Positions 44,581 through 53,625 of a stretch of 64,000 bases of DNA are shown here, piece by piece. The stretch covers positions 1 through 64,000 of the forward strand of contig JAFKFK010000021.1 of the NCBI GenBank assembly GCA_017307275.1, in the 5' to 3' direction. Under the pieces are notes generated by a model, which was given only the letters and a program-made list of their open reading frames with translations, was not told the DNA's origin and ran no database searches. This DNA comes from Alphaproteobacteria bacterium (GTDB lineage Bacteria > Pseudomonadota > Alphaproteobacteria > Reyranellales > Reyranellaceae). The position numbers and the translations under genes were made by a program. Numbering within the stretch: position 1 is the first letter of the stretch; each line of letters starts with the position of its first letter.

Positions 44581-46092
44581 ATGACGGCACCGCTCACCAT
44601 CCGGCTGCATCCGGCCGACAACGTCGTCGTGGCGCGCATGGACATCCTGCCAGGCACCAGGGTCGAGGGTGAAGTCGCCGCCGCGACGCGCGTGCCGCCC
44701 GGCCACAAGATCCTGACCAGGGCCATCAAGAAGGGCGAACCGCTGCGCAAGTACAATCAGATCATCGGCTTTGCGACCGAGGATCTGGCGCCGGGAGCGC
44801 ACATCCATACGCATAACTGCGTGATGGGCGACTTCGAGCGCGACTATGCCTTTTGCGCCGACGCGCATCCGACCGACTACGTCACGCCGCCCGCGACGTT
44901 CATGGGCTATCGCCGCGCTGATGGCCGGGCGGCGACTCGCAATTACATCGGCATCGTGACGACGGTGAACTGCTCCGCCGCGACCAGCCGGATGATCGCC
45001 GCGAAGCTCGAACCGTTACTTGCGCAGTATCCCAATATCGATGGCGTTGTGCCGCTGACGCATGGCGGCGGCTGCGGCATGGCGGCGTCGGGTCTTGAGA
45101 TGGATGTGCTGCGGCGTACCCTCGCTGGTTATACGAAGCATCCCAACATGGCGGCGGTCGTGGTGCTGGGACTGGGGTGCGAGACCAACCAGATCTCCGG
45201 CCTGATGAATGCCGAGGGACTGAAAGAAGGTCCGAAGCTCATCCCGATGGCGATTCAGGACGAAGGCGGCGTTGCCAAGACCGTAGGCCGCGCCGTCGAC
45301 TTCCTGAAGGAAGTGTTGCCCGAGGCCAATGACGTGAAGCGCGAACCGCTGCCGGCCAGTGAGCTGATCCTGGCGCTGCAGTGTGGCGGTTCGGATGGCT
45401 ATTCGGGCATCTCGGCCAATCCGGCGCTGGGGGCGGCTGTCGATCTTCTCGTGCGCAACGGCGGCACTGCTGTGCTGTCCGAGACACCGGAGATCTATGG
45501 CGCCGAGCACCTGCTGACGCGGCGCGCCGTCAGCAAGGAGGTCGGCGAGAAGATCGTCGAGCGCATCCGCTGGTGGGAGGAGCATTGTGCTCGCACTGGC
45601 GGTGAGATGAACAACAACCCGTCGCCCGGCAACAAGGCCGGCGGCCTGACGACGATCCTCGAAAAATCGCTGGGTGCAGTAGCCAAGGGCGGCACAACCA
45701 ACCTGGTCGACGTATACAAATATGCAGAGCTGATCACCGCAAAAGGGTTCGTCTACATGGACTCGCCTGGCTACGACCCGGTGTCCGCTACAGGGCAGGT
45801 CGCCGGTGGTGCCAATGTTTTGTGCTTCACTACAGGACGAGGCAGTGTTTTTGGCTGCAAGCCGACGCCGTCGCTCAAGCTTGCAACGAATACCTCCCTT
45901 TATCGGCGCATGACTGACGACATGGACATCAATTGCGGAAGTATCGTCGACGGTGAAGAAACAATTCAGGAGAGTGGTCGGCGCATCTTCGACCTTATTC
46001 TCGCCACGGCGTCAGGCCAGAAAACCAAGTCGGAAGTTTTGGGAATTGGTGACGACGAATTCGAGCCATGGAAGATCGGCGCTACAATGTGA
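44581..46092 (+). CDS. UxaA-family sugar-acid dehydratase (altronate/galactarate dehydratase-like)
   Basis: The 503-residue protein has both parts of the UxaA/GarD family: a small SAF domain (LHPADNVVVARMDILPG, IKKGEPLRKYNQIIGFA) and the large core, with THGGGCGM, LGLGCETNQ, LQCGGSDGYSG and NPSPGNKAGGLTT. These dehydrate aldonic or aldaric acids to keto-deoxy acids in the cytoplasm. GGAGG lies upstream of ATG 44581. It follows a non-canonical DapA-superfamily gene, which could cleave the product. Exact sugar acid unknown. Confidence 0.85.
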   Translation: MTAPLTIRLHPADNVVVARMDILPGTRVEGEVAAATRVPPGHKILTRAIKKGEPLRKYNQIIGFATEDLAPGAHIHTHNCVMGDFERDYAFCADAHPTDYVTPPATFMGYRRADGRAATRNYIGIVTTVNCSAATSRMIAAKLEPLLAQYPNIDGVVPLTHGGGCGMAASGLEMDVLRRTLAGYTKHPNMAAVVVLGLGCETNQISGLMNAEGLKEGPKLIPMAIQDEGGVAKTVGRAVDFLKEVLPEANDVKREPLPASELILALQCGGSDGYSGISANPALGAAVDLLVRNGGTAVLSETPEIYGAEHLLTRRAVSKEVGEKIVERIRWWEEHCARTGGEMNNNPSPGNKAGGLTTILEKSLGAVAKGGTTNLVDVYKYAELITAKGFVYMDSPGYDPVSATGQVAGGANVLCFTTGRGSVFGCKPTPSLKLATNTSLYRRMTDDMDINCGSIVDGEETIQESGRRIFDLILATASGQKTKSEVLGIGDDEFEPWKIGATM

Positions 46093-46111
46093 CGGTTCCC
46101 TGGGAGCCAAC

Positions 46112-46140
46112 TTGACTTCCAAACGTTACTCACCCATATG
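46112..46140 (+). promoter_or_regulatory. Candidate sigma-70 promoter of the cold-shock gene
   Basis: TTGACT (46112-46117) and CATATG (46135-46140) are separated by 17 bp. A start near 46147 would give a leader of about 160 nt, similar to the long leaders of many csp mRNAs. Confidence 0.5.
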
Positions 46141-46309
46141 CGGCCCTACGACTCACGAACTTGGCCTTGCTTTGGCGGCCCAGCCCACAGCGGCCACGGA
46201 CTTTCCACCACGAGCTTTTCCCCAAATTCCACGGTTGTCGCAGACGGTTGCAACGAGCGGCCCGTCAGCGCGCATTTGTGTGTCTCGTCAAACAGCCTAG
46301 GAGAGAGAG

Positions 46310-46516
46310 ATGGCTACTGGCACGGTTAAGTGGTTCAACGCCACCAAGGGCTTCGGCTTCATTCAGCCGAGCGATGGCGGAAAGGACGTGTTCGTCCATA
46401 TCAGCGCCGTGGAGCGTTCGGGCCTGAACGGTCTCAACGAAGGCCAGAAGATCAGCTACGAGATCGCCACCGAGCGTGGCCGTTCGGCAGCGGTCAATCT
46501 GAAGGCCGCCGACTAA
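46310..46516 (+). CDS. Cold-shock domain protein
   Basis: The 68-residue protein has the RNP1 motif KGFGFIQP and RNP2 VFVHISA of CspA-type proteins and the normal length. It binds single-stranded RNA or DNA and acts as an RNA chaperone. A 217-bp gap precedes it, probably holding a long structured leader. The GNAT gene follows by 4 bp. Confidence 0.95.
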   Translation: MATGTVKWFNATKGFGFIQPSDGGKDVFVHISAVERSGLNGLNEGQKISYEIATERGRSAAVNLKAAD

Positions 46517-46520
46517 CGGC

Positions 46521-46979
46521 ATGAGAATAGTCCCGCTCGTCGAACGTCCCGATCTGGTCGAACAAGTGTCGGCCTGGGGCTTCGCCGAGTGGGGCCATCT
46601 TAATCCTGGTCAGACGCTTGAAGAGCGGACGGTCAGGATCCGAGGAAAGATGAACGTCGATCGTGTCCCGATCGCGTTCGTCGCCCTCGACGAGGAAGAC
46701 CGGATCGCCGGTACGGCCTCGCTCATCTTCGACGACCTCGAAGGCGATCCTCGCAATCCCTGGCTTGCGAGCGTCTTCGTCCCTCCCGAACATCGCAAGA
46801 AGGGTATCGCGTCGGCGCTCGTGCGCACCGTCGAGGATGCCGCGCGCCGGTTGGGGTACTCGCGACTCTATCTTTTTACGTCTTCGGCCCCCACGCTTTA
46901 TGCCGGTCTCGGCTGGAGAGCGCTTGAGCAGCGTGACTATCGCGGCGAACATATCCAGGTGATGGATAAGTCGTTGTGA
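46521..46979 (+). CDS. GNAT-family acetyltransferase
   Basis: The 152-residue protein has the GNAT acetyl-CoA motif SVFVPPEHRKKGIASALV, and LYLFTSSAPTLYAGLGW toward the end. It starts 4 bp after the cold-shock stop, so it may be co-expressed from that leader. Substrate unknown. Confidence 0.85.
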   Translation: MRIVPLVERPDLVEQVSAWGFAEWGHLNPGQTLEERTVRIRGKMNVDRVPIAFVALDEEDRIAGTASLIFDDLEGDPRNPWLASVFVPPEHRKKGIASALVRTVEDAARRLGYSRLYLFTSSAPTLYAGLGWRALEQRDYRGEHIQVMDKSL

Positions 46980-46989
46980 AGGAGTCCGC

Positions 46990-48384
46990 ATGCCGGCCGA
47001 TTTGCATTACCTCTCGCTCGACGAGGTCGCGCGGCGCCTGAAGGCGCGCAAGCTGTCGTCCGTCGAGGCGACACAGTCGATGCTCGACCGCATCGCCAAG
47101 GTCGATCCCAAGCTCAAGAGCTACGCGACGGTGACCGGCGAACGCGCACTGGCCGACGCCGCACGCCTCGATGCCGAGACGGCCGCAGGCAAGTCGCGCG
47201 GTGCGCTGCATGGTGTGCCGATCGCGGTGAAGGACCTGTGCAATACGGCAGGCGTCGCCACCGCTGCGGGCATGGCGATCCATCGTTCGAACGTGCCCGC
47301 GAAGGATGCGACCGTCGTCGCACGTCTCAAGGAAGCGGGCGCCGTCATCCTCGGCAAGCTGCAGATGACGGAGGGCGCCTATGGCGCGCACCATCCCACC
47401 ATTCCGGCGCCGCTCAATCCCTGGAATCCTGCCTACTGGACCGGCTCGTCGTCGTCGGGCTCGGGTGCCGCAACGGCCGCCGGTCTCTGCTTCGCCTCGC
47501 TGGGCTCCGATACGGGCGGCTCGATCCGCTTTCCCTCGACGATGAACGGATTGAGCGGCCTCAAGCCGACCTGGGGCAGGGTGAGCCGCGCCGGCGTCTT
47601 CCCGCTGGGCGAGTCGCTCGACCATATCGGTCCGATGGCGCGCAGCGCTCTCGACGCCGCACTCGTCCTGGGCGTCATTGCCGGTGCCGACCCGGAGGAC
47701 GCAACAGCGACGGGCCTGCCCGTGCCCGATTATGCGGCCGCCATTTCATCAGGTGTAAAGTCCAAGCGCATCGGTCTGCCATCGAACTTCCGCAGCCTCG
47801 ACGAAGACGCCGAGCAGGCGCTCGCCGGTGCCGTCGAGGCCTTCAAGAAGGCGGGGGCGACGATCGTCGATGTGACCTTGCCGCAGAGCTTCTTTCAGGC
47901 GTCCTACGATTGGGTGCCGCTCTGCTCCGTCGAGGCCGCCGTGGCGCATGCCGAGACCTACCCCAAGCATGCCAACGAATATGGGCCTGTGCTTGCAGGC
48001 CTCCTCGACACCGGGCTGAAGCTCTCCGGGCTCGACCTCCAGCGGCTGCTGCTGCGGCGCGCGACGCTGAAGGGCGAACTCGACAAGCTCCTGGCCTCGG
48101 TCGATCTCCTGCTCCTGCCGGTGATGGAGCGCGCTGTCTGGTCGCTCGAGGCCCTGGCTGCCGGCGGCCGCGAGGTCGAGTCGGTGGCCGGCCGGCTGCG
48201 CTACACCGCTCCGATGGACATGAGCGGCCATCCCACGCTCACCTTGCCGGGCGGAATGACACGCGATGGCGTGCCCACCGGCTTCCAGATCGCTGCCCGT
48301 GCCTTCGACGAGGCGGCCATCCTGGCAGCCGGCCACACCTATCAGCAGGCCACGGACTGGCATTTGAAGCGACCGCCGTCGTAA
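46990..48384 (+). CDS. Amidase-signature-family amidase
   Basis: The 464-residue protein has the amidase-signature triad: Lys in GVPIAVKDL, and the Ser-rich loops WTGSSSSGSGAATAAG and GSDTGGSIRFP with the cis-Ser and nucleophilic Ser. It hydrolyses an amide in the cytoplasm. No gatB or gatC is near, so it is not assigned as GatA. It starts 10 bp after the GNAT gene and may belong to that transcript. Confidence 0.88.
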   Translation: MPADLHYLSLDEVARRLKARKLSSVEATQSMLDRIAKVDPKLKSYATVTGERALADAARLDAETAAGKSRGALHGVPIAVKDLCNTAGVATAAGMAIHRSNVPAKDATVVARLKEAGAVILGKLQMTEGAYGAHHPTIPAPLNPWNPAYWTGSSSSGSGAATAAGLCFASLGSDTGGSIRFPSTMNGLSGLKPTWGRVSRAGVFPLGESLDHIGPMARSALDAALVLGVIAGADPEDATATGLPVPDYAAAISSGVKSKRIGLPSNFRSLDEDAEQALAGAVEAFKKAGATIVDVTLPQSFFQASYDWVPLCSVEAAVAHAETYPKHANEYGPVLAGLLDTGLKLSGLDLQRLLLRRATLKGELDKLLASVDLLLLPVMERAVWSLEALAAGGREVESVAGRLRYTAPMDMSGHPTLTLPGGMTRDGVPTGFQIAARAFDEAAILAAGHTYQQATDWHLKRPPS

Positions 48385-48415
48385 CAAGGTCTTCTTAGAA
48401 GACTCTCCGCACGCG

Positions 48416-48445
48416 TTGGACGCTGAATCTCCTTTCAATTATAGT
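48416..48445 (+). promoter_or_regulatory. Sigma-70-like promoter of the cyclase operon
   Basis: TTGGAC (48416-48421), an 18-bp spacer and TATAGT (48440-48445) match the -35/-10 pattern. A transcript would start near 48452, after the GTG at 48444, which supports ATG 48483 as the cyclase start. Confidence 0.6.
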
Positions 48446-48482
48446 GAACGAATCGCCTTGGGGAGGTGGGGGCAGTGGGTGC

Positions 48483-50600
48483 ATGAGACTTCTTCACGAT
48501 ACAAATTTGCGCCTGCGCCCCAGCATCCTGACGCTGTTCGTTCTCCTGACGGTGCCTGTCTTCATCGCGATCGTGGCGGTGAACTACGTTTCGAACGAGA
48601 GGATCGCCCGCGATAACGCCGAAAGCCTGCTGAAGCGTTTCAACGTCGAGGCGGTCGAGAACATCCAGAACGTCTTCGAACCTATCAAGTCGCTGGTTCG
48701 AAGCGCGGCGTCCGTCGGCAGCGAGCGGCCCGACTTCTTCGAAAGCAAGGGATCGGTCGCCTATCTCTTCAGCATTCTCCAGCACAGCCAGCGAATCATC
48801 AGCGCCTATGTCGGCCTGACCGACGGCGCATTCCGTCAGGCTCGCCAGATCGATCCGGCAGTCGAAATCCAGGGCAAGCTACCGCCACCGGGCACGCGCT
48901 ATGCCGAACGCTGGATCGATCCGTCGCTACGGTCTGCACCTGTCGACCACTATATCTTTCTGGATGCCGAGCGCCGCGAGCTGGGCAGCTCCGAGCAGAC
49001 GACTTCCTACGATCCGCGGGCCCGCTTGTGGTATCGCACGGCGCAACAGACGGGTGGGATCTCCGTCAGCGATGTCGACGTCTTCGCGACGCTGGGCCTT
49101 GTCGGCTTCACGGTCGGCGCGCCGTTCTATCAGGACGGCAAGCTGCAGGGCGTGGCCGCCGCCGACATCACGCTGGACGATCTTTCCAACTATCTTGCCG
49201 AGCGCAAGGTGAGCCCCGGCACGCTCTCCTACATTCTCGATCATCAGGGCCGGGTCATCGCCAACTCTGAGCGCGCCAAGACCTATGCCAGCCACTCCGG
49301 CCGCGTCGAGCTGCAGCACATCACCTCGCTGGGTAACGACCTGCCTGCCGTGGCTTTCAGCTTTCGTCCGCGCGGCGACGAGAAGATGTTTTCCTTCTCC
49401 CACGGCGGCAAGGAGTACGTCGCGAGCCTCACGACCTTGCCGGCGTCGTTCGGAAAGAAGTGGCAGCTCTTTGTCGTCTCGCCGCTCTCGGACTTCACCA
49501 GCATCTTCGCGGAGCACAACAACAAGCTCTTCGCCTTCGGTCTGGTCGCCATCGCCCTTCAGATCCTCATCATCTATTTCCTGTCCAGCGTCGTCTCCGC
49601 TCCACTGGAGAAACTCGCGCACAAGGTGACGCGGATTCAGGACCTCGGGAGCGGCGATACTCTGCCCCCACTGCACTCACCGATCCGCGAAGTGGCTCTG
49701 CTGTCGCGTGCGATCGATACACTCGACACCGCGGTGAAGTCGTTTTCTGCCTTTGTGCCGATCGGTCTTGTTCGTGAACTGCTCGAATCCGATCAGAAAC
49801 TCGAGCTGGGTGGCCACAGCCGCTTCCTGACCATCTTCTTTTCCGATCTCGAAAGCTTTTCAACGCTATCGGAGGAGCTGCCGTCGCAGGAACTACTGCT
49901 GCGCGTGTCGGCCTATCTCGAAGTCGTGACCAAGGCGGTCAACGAGGAGCACGGCACCATCGACAAGTTTATCGGTGATGGTGTCATGGCATTCTGGGGC
50001 GCACCGGCGCTGCTCGACGACCATGCGCTGCGGGCTTGCTACGCCGCTCTGCGCATCCGTCGGGCGATGGCCGCACTTAATGCACGTTGGGAAGCCGAAG
50101 GTGGCAAGCCGTTGCACATTCGCGTCGGCATCCACAGCGATGCCGTCCTGGTCGGCAACATCGGCTCCAAGGAGCGCATGAGCTATACGGTGATGGGCGA
50201 CGGCGTGAACGTCGCTTCGCGCCTCGAGGGGATAAATAAGGAATACGGCACCCGCATCTGCATCAGCCATTCGGTCTTCAAGGAAGCCGGAGACCAGCTC
50301 TGCGTCCGGCCGATCGATGACGTGGTGGTCAAGGGCCGGCGCTCGAAGGTGCCAATCTACGAGGTGGTCGGTGCCTATGGAATCGGCGAGGAGTTTAAGC
50401 CCGATGCCGCCACCGAGAAGCTCTGCCGCATGACGCGCATGGCCTACGAGGCGTTGGTCGCCGAAGATTTCGCGCTGGCGCTCGAGCGCTACCGCGCGAT
50501 CCTGATCGAGTATCCCGAGGATACGGTAGCCAACGAGATGGCCAAGCGCCTCGTCGCTACGGAAGCTACACCGCGCGTCCAGCGCCAGATGTCGCGCTGA
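48483..50600 (+). CDS. Class III adenylate/guanylate cyclase with periplasmic sensor domain
   Basis: The 705-residue protein has an N-terminal membrane helix (near 14-32), a large periplasmic Cache-like sensor region, a second membrane helix (FAFGLVAIALQILIIYFLS), a HAMP-like linker and a class III cyclase domain. The metal Asp residues lie in FSDLESF and KFIGDGVMAFWG, and the NVASRLE motif follows. The domain should be active; cAMP versus cGMP needs assay. About 75 helical residues follow the cyclase, possibly TPR-like. It leads a tight operon with a methyltransferase and an importer. Confidence 0.87.
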   Translation: MRLLHDTNLRLRPSILTLFVLLTVPVFIAIVAVNYVSNERIARDNAESLLKRFNVEAVENIQNVFEPIKSLVRSAASVGSERPDFFESKGSVAYLFSILQHSQRIISAYVGLTDGAFRQARQIDPAVEIQGKLPPPGTRYAERWIDPSLRSAPVDHYIFLDAERRELGSSEQTTSYDPRARLWYRTAQQTGGISVSDVDVFATLGLVGFTVGAPFYQDGKLQGVAAADITLDDLSNYLAERKVSPGTLSYILDHQGRVIANSERAKTYASHSGRVELQHITSLGNDLPAVAFSFRPRGDEKMFSFSHGGKEYVASLTTLPASFGKKWQLFVVSPLSDFTSIFAEHNNKLFAFGLVAIALQILIIYFLSSVVSAPLEKLAHKVTRIQDLGSGDTLPPLHSPIREVALLSRAIDTLDTAVKSFSAFVPIGLVRELLESDQKLELGGHSRFLTIFFSDLESFSTLSEELPSQELLLRVSAYLEVVTKAVNEEHGTIDKFIGDGVMAFWGAPALLDDHALRACYAALRIRRAMAALNARWEAEGGKPLHIRVGIHSDAVLVGNIGSKERMSYTVMGDGVNVASRLEGINKEYGTRICISHSVFKEAGDQLCVRPIDDVVVKGRRSKVPIYEVVGAYGIGEEFKPDAATEKLCRMTRMAYEALVAEDFALALERYRAILIEYPEDTVANEMAKRLVATEATPRVQRQMSR

Positions 50601-50622
50601 CCGACAGATCGATCGCCGCCCT

Positions 50623-51318
50623 ATGCTAGATATTGCCAAGCCTTCTCCCGCCACAGCAGCCTTGCGGCCGAGCGAGTACACCGCAACCTTGATCCATGTC
50701 CTGCGGCATCGCTCCGAGTGTGTGAAGGACGCGAAGGTCCTCGAAATGGGATGCGGCAGCGGCGTCGTGCTGGCGGCGCTCGGCGCGATGGGGGCAGCCT
50801 CGTTGAGCGGCATCGACATCGAGGATGAAGCCGTCCGCAGCGGCCGGTCGCTGCTGCGTGAGCTTGGTCACGATGCCCAGCTTTTCCATGGCGACATGTG
50901 GCAGCCCGTCGCCGGCTGTCGTTTCGACCTGATTGTCGCCAACCTGCCGCACTTCCCGATGGAGCATATTGAAGTGGCCGGCCGCCTGCCGACGTGGAGC
51001 TCGGGTGGCTCTGACGGCCGAGAGTTCCTCGATCCCTTTATCGAGGGCCTGGCCGACCATTTCACGGCCAAGGCGCGGGCGGTTCTCACCCACAATGCCT
51101 TTGTCGATGTCGAGCGTTCCCGCAGCCTCGCGGCGCGTCGCGGACTCGCCCTCACGATCCTCGCCTCGGTGCTGGTCCACATCCCCAACGAGAAACTCGC
51201 CTTGATGACGCCGTCGGTGCTGCTGACGGAGGAGGGCAAGTCGATCCATCGTTATGGCCCCCACGTCTTCGCCGACCTTCATATCGTGGAGATCTCTCCC
51301 GTCGGAACGCAGAGCTGA
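50623..51318 (+). CDS. SAM-dependent methyltransferase
   Basis: The 231-residue protein has the class I SAM motif LEMGCGSGVVLAALG, the acidic loop GIDIEDEA and VANLPHFP in the position of the NPPY motif of PrmC/HemK-like methyltransferases, with His replacing Tyr. The target is unknown. It starts 22 bp after the cyclase and ends 1 bp before the next gene. Confidence 0.82.
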   Translation: MLDIAKPSPATAALRPSEYTATLIHVLRHRSECVKDAKVLEMGCGSGVVLAALGAMGAASLSGIDIEDEAVRSGRSLLRELGHDAQLFHGDMWQPVAGCRFDLIVANLPHFPMEHIEVAGRLPTWSSGGSDGREFLDPFIEGLADHFTAKARAVLTHNAFVDVERSRSLAARRGLALTILASVLVHIPNEKLALMTPSVLLTEEGKSIHRYGPHVFADLHIVEISPVGTQS

Positions 51319-51319
51319 G

Positions 51320-52990
51320 ATGTCCATCCGGCGTGGTCTGTTCGTGGTTTTGGCGTGGCTTGCCTTGTTCGTCGCGCCGGCTGTCCGGGCTGAAACACCG
51401 GATGCCGCCCTTGCCGCTTTGCTCTCGGAGGCGCGCGCTGCTGCAGCCGTGCCCGGGGCCTGTAGCCAATCGGGCGTCGATCGCCTCGTGCGGCTCTATT
51501 GCACCGGCAAGATCCGCATCGGCGTGCGCGAATACTATCCGCTGTTCGGCACGCGCGAAGGCCAGGAACGCATTGGCTATGATGTCGATGTCGGCCGCGC
51601 CATGGCCGAGCGCCTGGGCGTCACGCCCGAGTTCACCCGCGTCAACGCCGCCAGCCGCATTCCACTGCTGGCGGACGACAAGATCGACCTCACCATCGCC
51701 ACGATGGGCCACAATGCCCAGCGCGACGGCCAGGTGCGGTTTATTCGGCCGCACTACTACCAGTCCGAAACGACGATCGTCGGTCCGAAGTCGTTGGAGA
51801 TCAAGGACTGGCCCGACATCGCCAACCGGACGATCTGTGTCACCGTCGGCAATGGGTCGAATGCGCAGATCGTCTCGCACAGTGCGCGTCTGATGCTGTT
51901 CGACGAAGCCGGCGTGCTGCCCGACAGGCTGCGCGACGAGATCTGCACCTTGGCCGCGCAGGACGACAGCTTCTTCGCCTACTATTTCACCGACCCGGCG
52001 TTTGCCGCTCGCTTCGACCAGAAGTTCGGCTTTGCCCAAGTGCCCTGGGGCGTCGCTGTGGCGCTGACCTCTGGTACGGATCGGCTGGCGAAGGCGCTCG
52101 ACCTCATCAGCCAGATTTTCCATCGCGATGGCGAGTTCCTGAAGATCGCGAAGGAGAACCATATCGGCATTGGCTTCCTCGAACGCCAGCGCGCGGTCTG
52201 GAACCGGCCGGAGTGCAACACGGCCGCCGGCAACACCGATCCGGCCTGCGTCTTGCCAGCACTCTCCGCGGTGTTGGAGCCGACTCCGATCGCTGGGCGC
52301 GTTGCGGCCTTTGAAACCTGGATGGAGAAGCATACGGGAATCGCCCTACAGCTCCCGATGTTCAAGACCATGCCGGCGTGGCAGCTCTTCAAGGCCGGTA
52401 TCATCAATTCGCTGATCCTGGTGGCGGGTGCGCTGGCAGCGACGCTGCTCTTCGCCCTGATACTCGGCGCGCTCCAGAGCTCGCGCTCCTTCGTAGCGCG
52501 CTGGCCGGCGCGGCTCCTCACCATCATCCTGCAATCCTCGCCGGTCGTGCTGACCCTGGTCATCTCCGCCGCCGTGGCGCACGCGCTCTTTCCCTATTCT
52601 TCTGCGGTCGCGATCGGAGCGGCCATCGTGGCGCTCGGCCTAATGAACGGCAGCAATGCCGGTCAGGCGATTGCCGAAGCCATGCATTCGCTGCGAACGG
52701 AGAGGGGCGGACCGCCCGCGCCGACGGTCGAACTGTACGGCCGGGCGGTCAGCCGCTCGGCTACGCAGATCGTGTCGTTCCTGATCAACGCGGCGAAGGG
52801 TACGCCCATCGCAAGCTTCATCGGTGCGCCGGAACTGCTCAGCGCCCTGACCGACATCACCTCCTTCGCCAGCGGCCGGGCCAGCACCTATTCGCTGCTG
52901 CTGGTGTTCTACATCGCCGTCGTGATCGTCGTGGTCTGGCTCTGCGGCAAGCTGCGACTCTGGCTCGAACGCCGTCAGGTGGCAGCATGA
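51320..52990 (+). CDS. ABC amino-acid-type solute-binding protein fused to a permease
   Basis: The 556-residue protein has a signal peptide, a type 3 solute-binding domain (IRIGVREYYPLFGTREG, GYDVDVGRAMAERLGV, DLTIATMGHNAQR) and then, from about residue 350, a BPD-type permease with several helices. Single-gene fusions of binding protein and permease are known for glutamine-type importers. Extra Cys pairs in the binding domain may form disulfides. It overlaps the next permease by 4 bp. Confidence 0.83.
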   Translation: MSIRRGLFVVLAWLALFVAPAVRAETPDAALAALLSEARAAAAVPGACSQSGVDRLVRLYCTGKIRIGVREYYPLFGTREGQERIGYDVDVGRAMAERLGVTPEFTRVNAASRIPLLADDKIDLTIATMGHNAQRDGQVRFIRPHYYQSETTIVGPKSLEIKDWPDIANRTICVTVGNGSNAQIVSHSARLMLFDEAGVLPDRLRDEICTLAAQDDSFFAYYFTDPAFAARFDQKFGFAQVPWGVAVALTSGTDRLAKALDLISQIFHRDGEFLKIAKENHIGIGFLERQRAVWNRPECNTAAGNTDPACVLPALSAVLEPTPIAGRVAAFETWMEKHTGIALQLPMFKTMPAWQLFKAGIINSLILVAGALAATLLFALILGALQSSRSFVARWPARLLTIILQSSPVVLTLVISAAVAHALFPYSSAVAIGAAIVALGLMNGSNAGQAIAEAMHSLRTERGGPPAPTVELYGRAVSRSATQIVSFLINAAKGTPIASFIGAPELLSALTDITSFASGRASTYSLLLVFYIAVVIVVVWLCGKLRLWLERRQVAA

Positions 52991-53616
52991 GCCGCATCTC
53001 GCCCGATTTCCTGCCGCAACTCCTGGCCGGCATGGTGGTCAACTTCGAGATCGCGGCGATTGCGCTCGTGATCGGCCTTGCCGTTGGCGGCCTGCTCACC
53101 TGGGCGAAGCTGGGCGGCGGCGTGGTGGGAGCGCTTGCCACGACGCTCATCGGCTTGATGCGGGCAGCGCCGACCTTCGTCGTGATGTTCTTCCTGCTGA
53201 ACATCATCCCGTCCGATGCAACACTGTTCGGCATCAATGTCGCGCCATCCGGCGTCATGACGGTCGCCCTGTCGCTGGTGCCCTATGCCGCGGCCTATGT
53301 CGCGGACAATGGAAGCGAAGCTTTGAAGCAGCTTCGCGATGGCTCGCCGCTCGGTGCCTTGCTCTTCCTGCCCAATGTCACGCGCGCTTATTTCGTGTTG
53401 GTGATGTCGTCGAGCGCCGGTGCAGCCATCGGCGTCAGCGAGGGGATTGCGGTGATCCTGCGCGAGGCCGAGCGGATGCCGACGCTGGGCGACAAGATGG
53501 TCTTGTTTGCCATTGGCATCGTCTGCTTCGGCATCACCCTGCAGGCAGGCTTTGCCCTGATGCGGTTGTTGCAGCACCGACTCGGCCGCCTCGCGTTGCG
53601 CAGCCGTCAAGGCTAG
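52987..53616 (+). CDS. ABC amino-acid-type permease
   Basis: The 209-residue protein is a polar-amino-acid-type permease with about five helices, the EAA-like loop NGSEALKQLRDGSPLGALLF and a normal length. It would pair with the fused permease to form the membrane channel. No ATPase gene follows, so a shared or remote ATPase must be assumed. It overlaps the fusion gene by ATGA and ends 9 bp before the SDR gene. Confidence 0.82.
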   Translation: MSRISPDFLPQLLAGMVVNFEIAAIALVIGLAVGGLLTWAKLGGGVVGALATTLIGLMRAAPTFVVMFFLLNIIPSDATLFGINVAPSGVMTVALSLVPYAAAYVADNGSEALKQLRDGSPLGALLFLPNVTRAYFVLVMSSSAGAAIGVSEGIAVILREAERMPTLGDKMVLFAIGIVCFGITLQAGFALMRLLQHRLGRLALRSRQG

Positions 53617-53625
53617 GCTGGCGGG

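Noticed and set aside
46990..48384. gatA subunit of aspartyl/glutamyl-tRNA amidotransferase
   Set aside because: No gatB or gatC nearby and the motifs fit amidases in general, so only the family is given.
48389..48403. Hairpin GTCTTC-TTA-GAAGAC after the amidase gene as a terminator
   Set aside because: Short stem with a three-base loop and no U-tract.
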